A stretch of DNA of 64,000 bases, taken from positions 1-64,000 of the forward strand of contig NZ_PSRT01000015.1 of NCBI RefSeq assembly GCF_004212635.1, given 5' to 3'. The notes under the pieces were generated by a model. It ran no database searches and had not been told where the DNA came from. It saw only the letters and a program-made list of their open reading frames with translations. Of the stretch, positions 45,178 to 53,679 are shown in pieces. Within the stretch, counting starts at the first letter, position 1; every line of letters starts with the position of its first letter. A program made the position numbers and the translations under genes. The stretch comes from Bradyrhizobium genosp. SA-3 (GTDB lineage: Bacteria; Pseudomonadota; Alphaproteobacteria; Rhizobiales; Xanthobacteraceae).

Positions 45178-46797
45178 TCAGTGCCCCCGCGCCGGCGCGC
45201 TCAAATCGATCCGGCGCAGCACGGCCGCGGTGGGAATCATCAGCACCGCGACGATCGCGAGCATCCAGAACACGTCGATATAGGCGAGCAGGTCGACCTG
45301 CTGCTGCAAGGTCTTGCCGACCCATGCGACCGCCTGCGACGCGGCATCGCTTGCATTGGAGCCCTGCGCCTGGAAGTAGCGCGTCATCGCCTCGATGGTC
45401 TGCTGATAACCGAGATCGGACGGCGCGGCGTGCTCGATCAGCCGGCTCTGGTGGAATTGCTGGCGCTGCGCCAGAATGGTCTGCGCCAGCGCGACCCCCA
45501 TGGAGCCGCCGATATTGCGGGCGACGTTGATCAACGCCGAGGCTTGGTTGGTCTTGTCCGGCGGGATGCCGTCATAGGAGGCGGTCGTCACCGGCAGGAA
45601 CAGGAAGGGAAGACCGAGCGCGAGGAAGATGCGCGACAGCGCGGCGTAGCCGTAGGTGATGTCGCCGGTCAGCCCGGTGAGATGCCACATCGAGAACGCG
45701 GCGATGGCGGCACCAAACATGATGAGATATTTCGGCTGCACGATGCCGACGAGGCGGCCCACCACCGGCATCAGCACCAGCGTCGCGACGCCGCCGGGCG
45801 ACAGCGCGAGACCGGCCAGCATGGCGGTGTAGTTCAGCTCGGTCTGGAGCAGTTGCGGCAGGAGCTGCGTCGTCGAGATCAGGACCGCGCCGGTGCCGAG
45901 CATGACGAGGAAGCAGGCACCGAACTGACGCCGGCCAAGCAGGCGGAGGTCGACAATGGGCTCCTCCCGCGTCAGCTCCCACGGAATCAGCGCGAGCAGC
46001 GAGACGGCCGCGAGCACCGCGAAGACGACGATCATGTTCGATCCGAACCAGTCATTGCGCTGGCCTTCGTCGAGCACGAATTCGAGCGAGCCGAGCCCGA
46101 TCGCGACGAGGACGAAACCGACATAATCGACGCGCAGACCCTTGCTGAGCAGCTTCTCCCTCTCCTCCTCGGCGCCCGACGGCTCCTTGACCAGCGTGCC
46201 GACCAGGAACAACGACAGCAATCCCATGGGAACGTTGATCAGGAACACCCAGTGCCAGGTATACGTGTCGGTAATCCAGCCGCCGAGCGTCGGGCCGATC
46301 ACCGGCGCGACCACGACGGCGACGCCGTAGATGGCAAAGGCCTGGCCGCGCTTATGCGGCGGGAAGGAGTCGGCGAGGATCGCCTGCTCGCTGGTCGCCA
46401 TGCCGCCGCCGCCGAGGCCCTGGAAGATCCGGAACAAGACCAGCGATTGCAAATTCCAGGCGAAGCCGCACAGGAGCGATGCGATCGAGAACGTCGCGAC
46501 GCACATCATGTAGAAGCGCTTGCGGCCGATCACGGTCGACAGCCAGCCCGAGATCGACAGCACGACGGCGTTGGCGACGAGATAGCTGGTGATGACGTAG
46601 GTACTCTCGTCGATGCCGACCGCGAGGCCGCCGGCGATGTGGCGCAATGCGACGTTGGCGATCGTGGTGTCGAGCACCTCCATGAAGGTCGCGATCGAGA
46701 CCACGAAGGCGATCAGATAGGGATTGTGCCCGCCCGCCGCCGAGCGCTCCGGCGACCAGCCGCCGGCGGACGCGCCGCCTTGCGTGACATCCGTCAT
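45178..46797 (-). CDS. emrB: DHA2 family multidrug efflux MFS permease, EmrB-like
   Basis: The 539-residue protein has about 14 membrane segments and the DHA2 patterns VATFMEVLDTTIANVALRHI at segment 1, GWLSTVIGRKRFYM, and RIFQGLGGGGMATSEQAIL. It exports hydrophobic compounds with the adjacent EmrA-type adaptor. Its start overlaps the adaptor gene's end by four bases. Confidence 0.93.
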   Translation of the reverse strand: MTDVTQGGASAGGWSPERSAAGGHNPYLIAFVVSIATFMEVLDTTIANVALRHIAGGLAVGIDESTYVITSYLVANAVVLSISGWLSTVIGRKRFYMMCVATFSIASLLCGFAWNLQSLVLFRIFQGLGGGGMATSEQAILADSFPPHKRGQAFAIYGVAVVVAPVIGPTLGGWITDTYTWHWVFLINVPMGLLSLFLVGTLVKEPSGAEEEREKLLSKGLRVDYVGFVLVAIGLGSLEFVLDEGQRNDWFGSNMIVVFAVLAAVSLLALIPWELTREEPIVDLRLLGRRQFGACFLVMLGTGAVLISTTQLLPQLLQTELNYTAMLAGLALSPGGVATLVLMPVVGRLVGIVQPKYLIMFGAAIAAFSMWHLTGLTGDITYGYAALSRIFLALGLPFLFLPVTTASYDGIPPDKTNQASALINVARNIGGSMGVALAQTILAQRQQFHQSRLIEHAAPSDLGYQQTIEAMTRYFQAQGSNASDAASQAVAWVGKTLQQQVDLLAYIDVFWMLAIVAVLMIPTAAVLRRIDLSAPARGH

Positions 46798-47957
46798 CGC
46801 ACCCTGGTCCAGGGCACGACCGACATGCCGGGACCAACAGGCAGATCGGGCGGCCAGTTGTCGACCACGATCTTCACCGGCACGCGCTGTACCACCTTGA
46901 CGAAGTTGCCGGTGGCATTCTCCGCCGGCAGCAGGCTGAACGCGGTGCCCGAGCCCGGCTGCACCGAATCGACGTGGCCGGTCAGCTTGCGGCCGGGATA
47001 GGCATCGATGCGGATCTCCACCGGCTGGCCCGGACGCATGTCGTTGAGCTGCGTCTCCTTGTAGTTGGCGACGATCCAGACCTCGTCGGGCACGAACATC
47101 ATCAGGCTCTGGCCGGCGGTGACGAATGTGCCCTTGGCGCCGCTCAGCTTGACGACGCGGCCGGACTGCGCGGCAACGACGCTGGTATATTGCAGGTTCA
47201 GCTTGGCCTGATCGAGCTGCGTTTGCGATTGCTCCAGCTGCGCCTTGGCGCCTTCGAGCTGCGCTTGCAGCGATTTGATGCCGAGTTGTGCCGCCGTGAC
47301 TGCGGTCCTCGCGCGCTCCGTGTTGGCTTGCTGGGCTTGAAGATCGGAACGGGTCTGCTGCTGGCGCTGCACGGTGCCAGCGCCCTTCTCGACCAGATCC
47401 TGCGCCCGCGCAAATTCTTCCTGCGAGAACTGAAGCTGGGCTTGCGCCTGCTCGAGCTGAGCCTGGGCCTGCTTGATCTGCTCCTCCTGCGAAACGATCT
47501 GCGCCTCGACATTGTCGATGTTCGCCTTGGAGACCGCGACCTGCGCATTGGCCTGGTCGATCGCGATCCGATAGTCGCGCTCGTCGATCTTGGCGAGCAG
47601 ATCTCCTGCATTGACGTGCTGGTTATCCGTGACCGGAACGTCAGTCACGTAGCCACCCACCTTCGAAGCCACGGAAAAGCTGCGCGCGGCGACGAAAGCG
47701 TCGTCGGTGGATTCGTAATGGCGGACCGCGAGCCAATAGAGCAGACCGCCGACGAGCGCCGCGATCAGCACAATGGCGCCGACAATTGCGAGCAGCCAAT
47801 GCTCGCGAAGGCGCGCGCGCAACGGCTGCGCCGCCTTGTCCGACTGGTCTTTGACGTCGCCTGCTTGATCAGGATTCGTTGTCGGAGCTTCCTTCGCCCT
47901 CTGCGGCTGCTCCGCGGACGGCCCACGCTCCCGGGTTTGAGCATCCACGCTGAACAC
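46794..47957 (-). CDS. emrA: HlyD/EmrA family membrane-fusion protein
   Basis: The 387-residue adaptor has one N-terminal membrane segment (WLLAIVGAIVLIAALVGGLL), a biotinyl-lipoyl-like half motif (GYVTDVPVTDNQHVNAGDLL), a coiled-coil hairpin of about 100 residues rich in Gln and Ala, and a beta-barrel end. It bridges EmrB to an outer-membrane channel that is not encoded here. The first 50 residues are charged and Pro/Gln rich. Confidence 0.93.
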   Translation of the reverse strand: MFSVDAQTRERGPSAEQPQRAKEAPTTNPDQAGDVKDQSDKAAQPLRARLREHWLLAIVGAIVLIAALVGGLLYWLAVRHYESTDDAFVAARSFSVASKVGGYVTDVPVTDNQHVNAGDLLAKIDERDYRIAIDQANAQVAVSKANIDNVEAQIVSQEEQIKQAQAQLEQAQAQLQFSQEEFARAQDLVEKGAGTVQRQQQTRSDLQAQQANTERARTAVTAAQLGIKSLQAQLEGAKAQLEQSQTQLDQAKLNLQYTSVVAAQSGRVVKLSGAKGTFVTAGQSLMMFVPDEVWIVANYKETQLNDMRPGQPVEIRIDAYPGRKLTGHVDSVQPGSGTAFSLLPAENATGNFVKVVQRVPVKIVVDNWPPDLPVGPGMSVVPWTRVR

Positions 47958-48081
47958 CTTTTCTCGGGACTACCGGTCGCGAGCCGATTGAGCCAAGCTC
48001 GCGCGCCGGGAGCCCAACCACAGCGCAGAAGCATGGTTCCGTCTTGCCGGAACGCCGCTGCCATTCGTGAACGCGGTGCTC

Positions 48082-48111
48082 AAAAAAAGCGCGGCGCCGG
48101 CGCGCCACGCT
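48082..48111 (-). terminator. Intrinsic terminator for the PRC-barrel/53-aa operon
   Basis: On the minus strand AGCGTGGCGC, loop GCCG and GCGCCGCGCT form a 10-bp stem with one G-U pair, followed by a run of T (plus-strand A at 48082-48088). It lies 30 bp after the stop of the 53-residue gene. Confidence 0.82.
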
Positions 48112-48140
48112 TCGATGGTCTTACGGGAAAATGCGCACCG

Positions 48141-48302
48141 CTAGTGCGTCTTGGTCTCGTGCCACTTCTCGAGATCGGGCTTTACTTCTTTGTCCGAGAC
48201 CTGTTCTTTCTCCGGATTGCCCTTCCAGGGCTTGTCCGTCTGTCTGTGCGAGCCCCAGTCGTTCCGATCCCGGGGATCGTCGGTGGGCCGTTCCTTGCTC
48301 AT
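48141..48302 (-). CDS. Small charged protein, 53 aa
   Basis: The frame starts MSKERPTDDPRDRNDWGSHR and ends KPDLEKWHETKTH. It is very hydrophilic and probably disordered, like many short general-stress proteins. It begins 15 bp after the stop of the PRC-barrel gene on the same strand and is followed by a terminator, so it is the second gene of a two-gene operon. Confidence 0.7.
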   Translation of the reverse strand: MSKERPTDDPRDRNDWGSHRQTDKPWKGNPEKEQVSDKEVKPDLEKWHETKTH

Positions 48303-48317
48303 CGCATCGTCCTTTTG

Positions 48318-48692
48318 CTACACGAAGGGGACGCCGTAATAGGCATTGATACCGCGTACAGCAGTGTCATCGCCCCAGTTCCACTCGGTCTTTTCGCCGT
48401 ATTTTGGAGCGCCTTCCAAATCCTTCGCGGTAATCGCGGTAACATAACCGCCAAGCTCGGTGTCGTATTTCAGCGACTGCCAGGGCAATGGATAGTGGTC
48501 ATTGCCGAGGCCGAGAAATCCGCCGAAGCCAAGCACTGCGTAAGAGACCTTGCCACTGATCTTGTCGATCATCACGCGTTCGATTGAACCGATCCTGTTT
48601 CGATCGGCCCCATAGACCGATGTTCCCTCGACCTTGTCGCTCCCGATCAGGCGGCCCATCTCATTCCGGTCCAGTTCGCCCTGATTCAGCAT
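48318..48692 (-). CDS. PRC-barrel domain protein
   Basis: The 124-residue protein from ATG at 48692 has the PRC-barrel pattern: MGRLIGSDKVEGTSVYG, then RIGSIERVMIDKISGKVSYA, then FGGFLGLGNDHYPLPWQSLK. TGGAGA lies upstream; an ATG at 48713 would add seven residues. Such proteins are frequent in rhizobial stress regulons. A near-EcfG promoter lies upstream. Confidence 0.85.
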   Translation of the reverse strand: MLNQGELDRNEMGRLIGSDKVEGTSVYGADRNRIGSIERVMIDKISGKVSYAVLGFGGFLGLGNDHYPLPWQSLKYDTELGGYVTAITAKDLEGAPKYGEKTEWNWGDDTAVRGINAYYGVPFV

Positions 48693-48722
48693 CGTAATTC
48701 TCCACTCAGCCATTTGTGAATC

Positions 48723-48748
48723 AACCGCGCGGGGTCAGCGATCGTTCC
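48723..48748 (-). promoter_or_regulatory. Candidate EcfG promoter for the PRC-barrel operon
   Basis: On the minus strand GGAAC (plus 48744-48748), 17 bases and GGTT (plus 48723-48726). The -35 box is exact; the -10 differs from CGTT by one base and spacing is one longer than the best sites here. Confidence 0.5.
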
Positions 48749-48771
48749 GGGTCGTGTTCCGCAAACGCCAA

Positions 48772-48796
48772 GGAACATCGCCGCAAACAACAGGTT
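48772..48796 (+). promoter_or_regulatory. Candidate EcfG promoter for the 60-aa gene
   Basis: GGAAC (48772-48776), 16 bases and GGTT (48793-48796), one base off the CGTT consensus, about 40 bp before the ATG at 48838. Confidence 0.6.
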
Positions 48797-48837
48797 CTCT
48801 GAGGCTGACGAGGCCCCAACCGAGAGAGCCACCCACG

Positions 48838-49020
48838 ATGCCTCAAACCGTCTCCGACTTCATCGTTCGGCCCGAGGTGCCGCCGCTGCCGCCGCACATC
48901 ACCTTGCAGCTGGCGAAGAATTTCTCGCTCGCCGTGATGAAGGGCGATCCGAACGAGAGCGGGATGATCAAGGGAGCTGCGCGGCAGGTGCTCGAATCGA
49001 TTCTGCCCGGAAAGCAATGA
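48838..49020 (+). CDS. Small protein, 60 aa, unknown
   Basis: It starts MPQTVSDFIVRPEVPPLPPH and ends KGAARQVLESILPGKQ. A thiamine-pyrophosphate-binding-like annotation is sometimes given to such short rhizobial proteins, but I see no cofactor motif. The promoter at 48772 and the next small gene nine bases downstream suggest a stress operon. Confidence 0.65.
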   Translation: MPQTVSDFIVRPEVPPLPPHITLQLAKNFSLAVMKGDPNESGMIKGAARQVLESILPGKQ

Positions 49021-49028
49021 GGTGAACC

Positions 49029-49256
49029 ATGAGTGACTTCCGCGACATCCAGCACGGCGTCAACGACCCCGTCGACGGCGTCGACGTGAAGTGGCATTTC
49101 AACGACAACCGGACGCCGCATGAGCGGGCGCAGCGTCACGCCGACGTGCGCGCCGACGCTACCGCCGCGCCGGCCGAGCCGTTTCTGCCCGAGCGGCTTC
49201 GACGCAAGCCGACCGATCCCATCAATCCGCGCACGGGGCGCAATCCCACGGACTAG
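49029..49256 (+). CDS. Small hydrophilic protein, 75 aa, unknown
   Basis: The frame MSDFRDIQHGVNDPVDGVDV... is rich in Asp, Arg, Pro and Asn with no hydrophobic core and ends RRKPTDPINPRTGRNPTD. AGGTGAACC precedes the ATG. It follows the 60-residue gene by eight bases and is probably co-transcribed. Likely disordered. Confidence 0.65.
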   Translation: MSDFRDIQHGVNDPVDGVDVKWHFNDNRTPHERAQRHADVRADATAAPAEPFLPERLRRKPTDPINPRTGRNPTD

Positions 49257-49344
49257 TCCGTTAAGAACCTCGGCCCTTGCGGCGTATTGATCGGCACAAC
49301 ATGGCGCGGCAAGCGGCCGCGCGACCAATTGGAGGGATCGGACC

Positions 49345-49896
49345 ATGAAGCGAACCATCGTCGCCGGCGCTTGCGTGCTTCTCGCAGGCCCCGTATTGGC
49401 CCAATCACTGGGCGAGAAGACCGGCGTCAATTCGGCGCTCGGCGTCGCGCCAACGACCGTCGACTTCGTCAAGGGGGTGGCCATCAGCGACATGTTCGAG
49501 ATCGAGTCGAGCAAGCTCGCCGAGCAGAAGGGCAATGCGCAGGACAAATCCTTCGCCCAGCAGATGGTGACCGATCACACCAAGACCAGCGGCGAGCTGA
49601 AGGGACTGGTCGGCAACGGCAAGGTCCAGGCGACGCTGCCGACGGCGCTCGACAGCTCGCACCAAAGCAAGCTCGACAAGCTCAAGAGCGCGACCGGCAA
49701 GAACTTCAGCTCGGACTACAATTCCCACCAGGTCAGCGCCCATCAGGATGCCGTTTCCCTGTTCGACCGCTATGCCAAGGGCGGCGATAATGCCGCACTG
49801 AAGGATTGGGCCGGCAAGACGCTGCCGACGCTCAAGCACCATCTCGACATGGCCAAGGAGCTCGGTAAGGCGCCGAGCGTCGGTCAGTCCAAGTAG
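49345..49896 (+). CDS. DUF4142 exported protein
   Basis: The 183-residue protein has a signal peptide ([20 protein letters not shown]) and a DUF4142 four-helix, ferritin-like domain: [39 protein letters not shown], and the C-terminal [20 protein letters not shown] lies upstream of the ATG. DUF4142 genes are common in rhizobial stress regulons. A second member lies at 54212. Confidence 0.85.
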   Translation: MKRTIVAGACVLLAGPVLAQSLGEKTGVNSALGVAPTTVDFVKGVAISDMFEIESSKLAEQKGNAQDKSFAQQMVTDHTKTSGELKGLVGNGKVQATLPTALDSSHQSKLDKLKSATGKNFSSDYNSHQVSAHQDAVSLFDRYAKGGDNAALKDWAGKTLPTLKHHLDMAKELGKAPSVGQSK

Positions 49897-50102
49897 GTCG
49901 CGACCGGGGACGCCGACTCTGCCGGCGTCCTCCTCGTCTCAGCAACGATGCCCTTCTCCGCACGTTGGATCGCAGAATCGCGGAGATCCTCATGGCGCCA
50001 GCAAGACAAGACCTCGATATCCCGCCGGCACGTGGTCCACGCCGCGAGCGCAGCGCTCGCGGCGGCTTCGCTGGCCGCCTCGACGGCGGAAGGAGATACG
50101 CC

Positions 50103-50992
50103 ATGGCCGAGCACGACCTGATCAATCCCGTCAGCCGCTATCCGAAGCCGCCGTTCAAGAAGCAGGCGCAGCCCTGGCCGGGCCTTGCCGGCAAGATGGA
50201 GCCGCGGCCGGATCATGGCGAGACCAGCTACAAGGGCTCCGGCCGGCTCGCCGGCCGCAAAGCATTGATCACCGGCGGCGATTCCGGCATGGGCCGCGCC
50301 GCCGCGATCGCCTATGCGCGCGAAGGCGCCGATGTCGCCATCAACTATCTGCCGGCGGAAGAGCCCGATGCGCAGGAAGTAATCGCGCTGATCAGGAAGG
50401 AAGGGCGCACCGGACTCGCGATCCCCGGCGACCTCAACGACGAGGCCTTCTGCAAGCAGCTGGTCGAGCAGGCCGTGCAAGGCCTCGGCGGGCTCGACAT
50501 CATCGTCAACAACGCAGCGCGGCAGCAGACGCGCGCCTCCATCCTCGACGTCTCGTCGGAGGATTTCGACGCCACCATGAAGACGAACGTCTACGCGCCG
50601 TTCTGGATCATCAAGGCAGCGCTGCCGCATCTCAAGCCGGGCTCCTGCATCATCGGCACGACCTCCGAGCAGGCTACGATCCCTCGCCGGATCTCTATGA
50701 TTATGCGCAGACCAAGGCCGCAACGATGAACTATGTGAAGTCGCTGGCCAAGCAGCTCGCCTCCAAGGGCATCCGCGTCAATGGCGTCGCGCCCGGACCG
50801 ATCTGGACGCCGCTCCAGGTCTCCGGCGGCGCCACGATGGAGAAGCTGGAAAAGTTCGGCGGCATGACACCGCTCGGTCGTCCCGGCCAGCCGGTCGAAT
50901 TGGCCTCGATCTACGTGCAGCTTGCCGCGGCTGACGCAAGCTATGCAACCGGGCAAGTGTATGGCTCCGCCGGCGGAGCCGGACAGCCATAG
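50103..50992 (+). pseudogene. SDR family oxidoreductase (YghA-like) with a one-base frameshift
   Basis: The first frame (ATG 50103) reads as a general-stress SDR: the long N-terminal extension [20 protein letters not shown], the glycine motif [21 protein letters not shown] and IIGTTSEQA. At about 50674 one base is missing. The following codons in the other frame read [20 protein letters not shown], which includes the catalytic Tyr-x3-Lys, and continue to [20 protein letters not shown] and the stop at 50992. Without the shift it would be about 297 residues. It is a recent pseudogene or a sequencing error. Confidence 0.85.
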
Positions 50993-51091
50993 TCGCGGCG
51001 CCACGGGCTGATACCACGCGATTGAAACAGGAACATTCTTTGTCTCCGAGTTTTACAAAACTGACATGGAGGACTTCTCGCCGGCGGACCG

Positions 51092-51679
51092 ATGGCGCTC
51101 GTAGCAATCAAACCCACCCGGATCGACGCGGCGATCGCGAACGAGATCGCGCACAACACCACTTCGGGACTCGAGCATGTCGCCCAGACATTGACCTGGG
51201 GTGCCGACGAGCATGTGCTCGTCGCGCTCGCCACGGCGGGATGGCTCTACACCCGGCTACAGCAACCGCAGAAGCGTCGCATCGCCGATCACTTGCTGAT
51301 GGTATCGCTGGCGACGGCCGTGCTGCCGCATGCTCTGAAATCCTTGTTTGATCAGACGAGGCCGGACCGGCTGACGGTTAGCGGCCACCGGCGCGGGATT
51401 CCCTATTCGGGGCGCCCGCGCGATGCGTTTCCCTCAGGTCACGCCGTGCACATGGGCGCCCTCGCCTCGGCCGCCGGCCTGTTGCCGCCGGTCCCGCGCC
51501 GCTTGGTGCGCTCCCTTGCCGTAGCCTTGTCGTTGACGCGCGTCGTGGTGCTTGCACATTGGGCCAGCGACGTGGTGGCAGGCTTCACACTTGGCGTCGT
51601 CGTCGAGCGATTATTCAGGCCGTTCACACTGGCAAAGTCACGGCAGCAGCGGCCTCCAGCCTCGCGGGTACGGCCATGA
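51092..51679 (+). CDS. PAP2-family phosphatase
   Basis: The 195-residue membrane protein has the PAP2 motifs KSLFDQTRPDR, FPSGHAVHMG and a third near VVLAHWASDVVAGFTLG, with the catalytic histidines. It would dephosphorylate lipid phosphates such as undecaprenyl pyrophosphate or phosphatidic acid. It overlaps the following DUF3147-type gene by four bases. Upstream is a GGAAC box (51030) with imperfect spacing to GTTTT. Confidence 0.87.
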   Translation: MALVAIKPTRIDAAIANEIAHNTTSGLEHVAQTLTWGADEHVLVALATAGWLYTRLQQPQKRRIADHLLMVSLATAVLPHALKSLFDQTRPDRLTVSGHRRGIPYSGRPRDAFPSGHAVHMGALASAAGLLPPVPRRLVRSLAVALSLTRVVVLAHWASDVVAGFTLGVVVERLFRPFTLAKSRQQRPPASRVRP

Positions 51680-52023
51680 CGGAATATCTCGTGCGCTTCG
51701 TCGCCGGCGGCCTGATCGTCTCCGTGTTCGCGATCGTCGGCGACATGCTGCGGCCGAAGAGCTTTGCCGGGCTTCTCGGTGCGGCGCCGTCGGTCGCACT
51801 CGCCACGCTTGGCATCGCGGTCGTTCAGCATGGGCCGCAATATGCCGCGGCCGAGAGCTGGACCATGATCTACGGCGCGGTCGCCCTCGGCTGCTACAGC
51901 CTCGCCGTCTGCCACCTCCTGATGAGATTTCGTCTCGCCACGCTGCCGGCCACCATCCTCGCATTTGCGGTTTGGCTCGTGGTCGCCTTCGGCTTGCTTG
52001 CCGGGTTCGGAGGCGCCGCCTGA
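51676..52023 (+). CDS. DUF3147 membrane protein
   Basis: The 115-residue protein has four hydrophobic segments and begins MTEYLVRFVAGGLIVSVFAI. The DUF3147 pattern DMLRPKSFAGLLGAAPSVAL is clear. Function is unknown. It overlaps both neighbours and is the middle gene of a PAP2, DUF3147, DUF3147-like operon. Confidence 0.82.
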   Translation: MTEYLVRFVAGGLIVSVFAIVGDMLRPKSFAGLLGAAPSVALATLGIAVVQHGPQYAAAESWTMIYGAVALGCYSLAVCHLLMRFRLATLPATILAFAVWLVVAFGLLAGFGGAA

Positions 52024-52508
52024 TGCTGGTCAAGCTGTCATCATCCGCGCTGCAGCAGACGCATTGGTATGAATACGCGGTGCGCTTCGTGCTGGGCGGC
52101 CTCGCGACGGTAGCGGCAGGCCTGATCGGCAGCCATTTTGGCGTCGCGATCGGCGGACTCTTTCTCGCGCTTCCCGCCATCCTCTGTGCCAGCGCGACGC
52201 TGATCGAACGCCATGAACGCCGCGCCAAGGCAAAAGCCGGCCTCAGCGGGCGAAGACGCGGGCAGCAGGCCGCAGCGTTGGACGCCGCGGGCGCCGGCCT
52301 CGGAAGTATCGGCCTCGCAGCGTTCGCGGCGGTCTTCTACGTCGTGGTGTCGGCAAGTATCATCGGGGCATTCGCCGCCGCCATCCTGGCCTGGGCCATG
52401 GTGTCCGTGTCGGCGTGGCGGCTGAGGCGGAAGCTTCGCGTCACCTCGGGCCGCCCGCAGCCCGAACGCGGGGCGCGATCAGCGAGGGGCTGGAGTTTCT
52501 TGCCGTAG
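52023..52508 (+). CDS. DUF3147-like membrane protein
   Basis: The 161-residue protein shares its start base with the preceding stop (TGATG). HWYEYAVRFVLGGLATVAAG and FGVAIGGLFLALPAILCASA parallel the previous gene's RFVAGGLIVSVFA and FAGLLGAAPSVALA, so the two are probably paralogues acting together. A charged loop of about 35 residues and two more membrane segments follow. Confidence 0.78.
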   Translation: MLVKLSSSALQQTHWYEYAVRFVLGGLATVAAGLIGSHFGVAIGGLFLALPAILCASATLIERHERRAKAKAGLSGRRRGQQAAALDAAGAGLGSIGLAAFAAVFYVVVSASIIGAFAAAILAWAMVSVSAWRLRRKLRVTSGRPQPERGARSARGWSFLP

Positions 52509-52673
52509 CATCAGGAAATCGTACATCTCGGCGGCAGTCTGGAGCTGTTCGAGGCGCGCAACAAGGCAATCGCGTTGCTGCCCGTCTGGCAGCCTCGCCA
52601 TCTCATGCTCGAGCCGCTGCTTCTGCGCCTCGAGCCGTTGCTCAAATGTGTGTGGCTCAGAGCGTCTTCGCAT
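52479..52673 (-). CDS. Small coiled-coil protein, 64 aa
   Basis: It starts MRRRSEPHTFEQRLEAQKQR; heptad-like Leu spacing continues through LEHEMARLPDGQQRDCLVAR. Helical, probably dimeric, no membrane segment. Its 3' end overlaps the end of the plus-strand DUF3147-like gene by 30 bp. Its start overlaps the end of the next upstream small gene. Confidence 0.6.
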   Translation of the reverse strand: MRRRSEPHTFEQRLEAQKQRLEHEMARLPDGQQRDCLVARLEQLQTAAEMYDFLMLRQETPAPR

Positions 52674-52815
52674 TTTCCGTCCTCGGTGGCTGCAGGCCTG
52701 GGCTGTTCGCCCAGCGCTCCACCTCCTCGATCACCTTCCGATGGCTGGGGCGCACCGGCTTCGATGCTTCTGCCTCTTCGGAAAGCTTGCGCGGCAACCT
52801 GACGTCGTCTGTCAT
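52657..52815 (-). CDS. Small charged protein, 52 aa
   Basis: From ATG at 52815 it reads MTDDVRLPRKLSEEAEASKP and ends near ERWANSPGLQPPRTENAKTL. GAGAGAGG precedes the start. It overlaps the following 64-residue gene by 17 bp on the same strand, which suggests a two-gene unit. No family recognised. Confidence 0.55.
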   Translation of the reverse strand: MTDDVRLPRKLSEEAEASKPVRPSHRKVIEEVERWANSPGLQPPRTENAKTL

Positions 52816-52990
52816 GGCCTCTCTCCCTTCGCAGGGGGAAATGCGCCAGCGCACGACTGGTTTCAAAATTAACTTATTGATTTTATTTGCTATTTTTACT
52901 CACTTGGCGATTATTTCGACTCTTGTGGAACTCCCGCCAAGTTCGTCGATTGAGTAAACTACTCAACTTGCTCAATTTGCGTGTTCGACC

Positions 52991-53239
52991 ATGAACGACC
53001 TTCGCGCCGAGCGCCTTCAGGTTATGCTCTCGCCGGAAGAATTGGCTGCCATCGATGATTTCCGGTTCAAACATCGCATGCCGACACGGGCGGCAGCTGT
53101 CCGCGAACTGCTCAAGTTCGGGCTGGCCGCAGTGTGCGTCGATGCGGCAGCCGGCGTGAAGTCGAGCAATTTCGGCGTATTCGGCCGCGGACCCGGCGGA
53201 CATACTCAGGAAGATCCCGACGGCGATACTGAGAACTAA
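52991..53239 (+). CDS. Ribbon-helix-helix-like small protein, 82 aa
   Basis: It has LQVMLSPEELAAIDDFRFKH, then RMPTRAAAVRELLKFGLAAV, the pattern of a short beta strand plus two helices found in Arc/MetJ-type DNA-binding proteins. An acidic tail follows. No toxin gene adjoins it. The upstream 110 bp are AT-rich, with a GGAAC box at 52927. Confidence 0.65.
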   Translation: MNDLRAERLQVMLSPEELAAIDDFRFKHRMPTRAAAVRELLKFGLAAVCVDAAAGVKSSNFGVFGRGPGGHTQEDPDGDTEN

Positions 53240-53299
53240 GCCATAGGACGGTCCACAAACAAACGACCCCGGCACGGGGGTGCCAGGGCCGTCCTTGGA

Positions 53300-53342
53300 G
53301 ATTGCTTCCGGCGCACCGGGGGCATGACAACCGGAAGCAATC
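53300..53342. repeat. Perfect 12-bp inverted repeat between convergent genes
   Basis: GATTGCTTCCGG (53300-53311) and CCGGAAGCAATC (53331-53342) flank 19 bases. There is no T-run, so it may be a rho-independent-like hairpin, a protein site or a relic. Confidence 0.7.
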
Positions 53343-53380
53343 CGTCGACTCTTCGCGCGGGGATTCGTTCCTCGTAAACG

Positions 53381-53599
53381 CTAACCCGTAGCGTCGTTTG
53401 AATCGTCCGGCATCACGCCGGAGCCTGGCGTCTTACTATCATCGTTCAGCTTGGGATCGCGTGTCGCCTCCCGCGACAGCGAACCTTTGGGATCCGTCTT
53501 GTTGGGATCCGTCTTGTGCACGGACTGCGCACGCCGCTTGTCACGCGGCTGCTCCTCCGCCCGCTTGTCCTTGACGATGCCGTGATCGGAATGGGCCAT
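53381..53599 (-). CDS. Small hydrophilic protein, 72 aa, stress-type
   Basis: From ATG at 53599 it reads MAHSDHGIVKDKRAEEQPRD and is entirely polar, ending KTPGSGVMPDDSNDATG. It contains a duplicated KTDPNKTDPK, mirrored by a 15-bp direct repeat in the DNA. Probably disordered. An EcfG-like promoter lies upstream. Confidence 0.65.
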   Translation of the reverse strand: MAHSDHGIVKDKRAEEQPRDKRRAQSVHKTDPNKTDPKGSLSREATRDPKLNDDSKTPGSGVMPDDSNDATG

Positions 53600-53635
53600 G
53601 ATCTGCTCTCGCCTCTCTTGATGTTTCGCAGCGGT

Positions 53636-53660
53636 TACGCGCTGGCACGTCGATTGTTCC
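53636..53660 (-). promoter_or_regulatory. Candidate EcfG promoter for the 72-aa gene
   Basis: On the minus strand GGAAC (plus 53656-53660), 16 bases and CGTA (plus 53636-53639), one base from the CGTT consensus, about 35 bp before the ATG at 53599. Confidence 0.58.
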
Positions 53661-53679
53661 GGACGAGAGCACCCCGACG

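Noticed and set aside
51030..51052. EcfG promoter before the PAP2 gene
   Set aside because: GGAAC is present but only 15 bases separate it from GTT, two short of the exact sites elsewhere in the window, so I do not annotate it.
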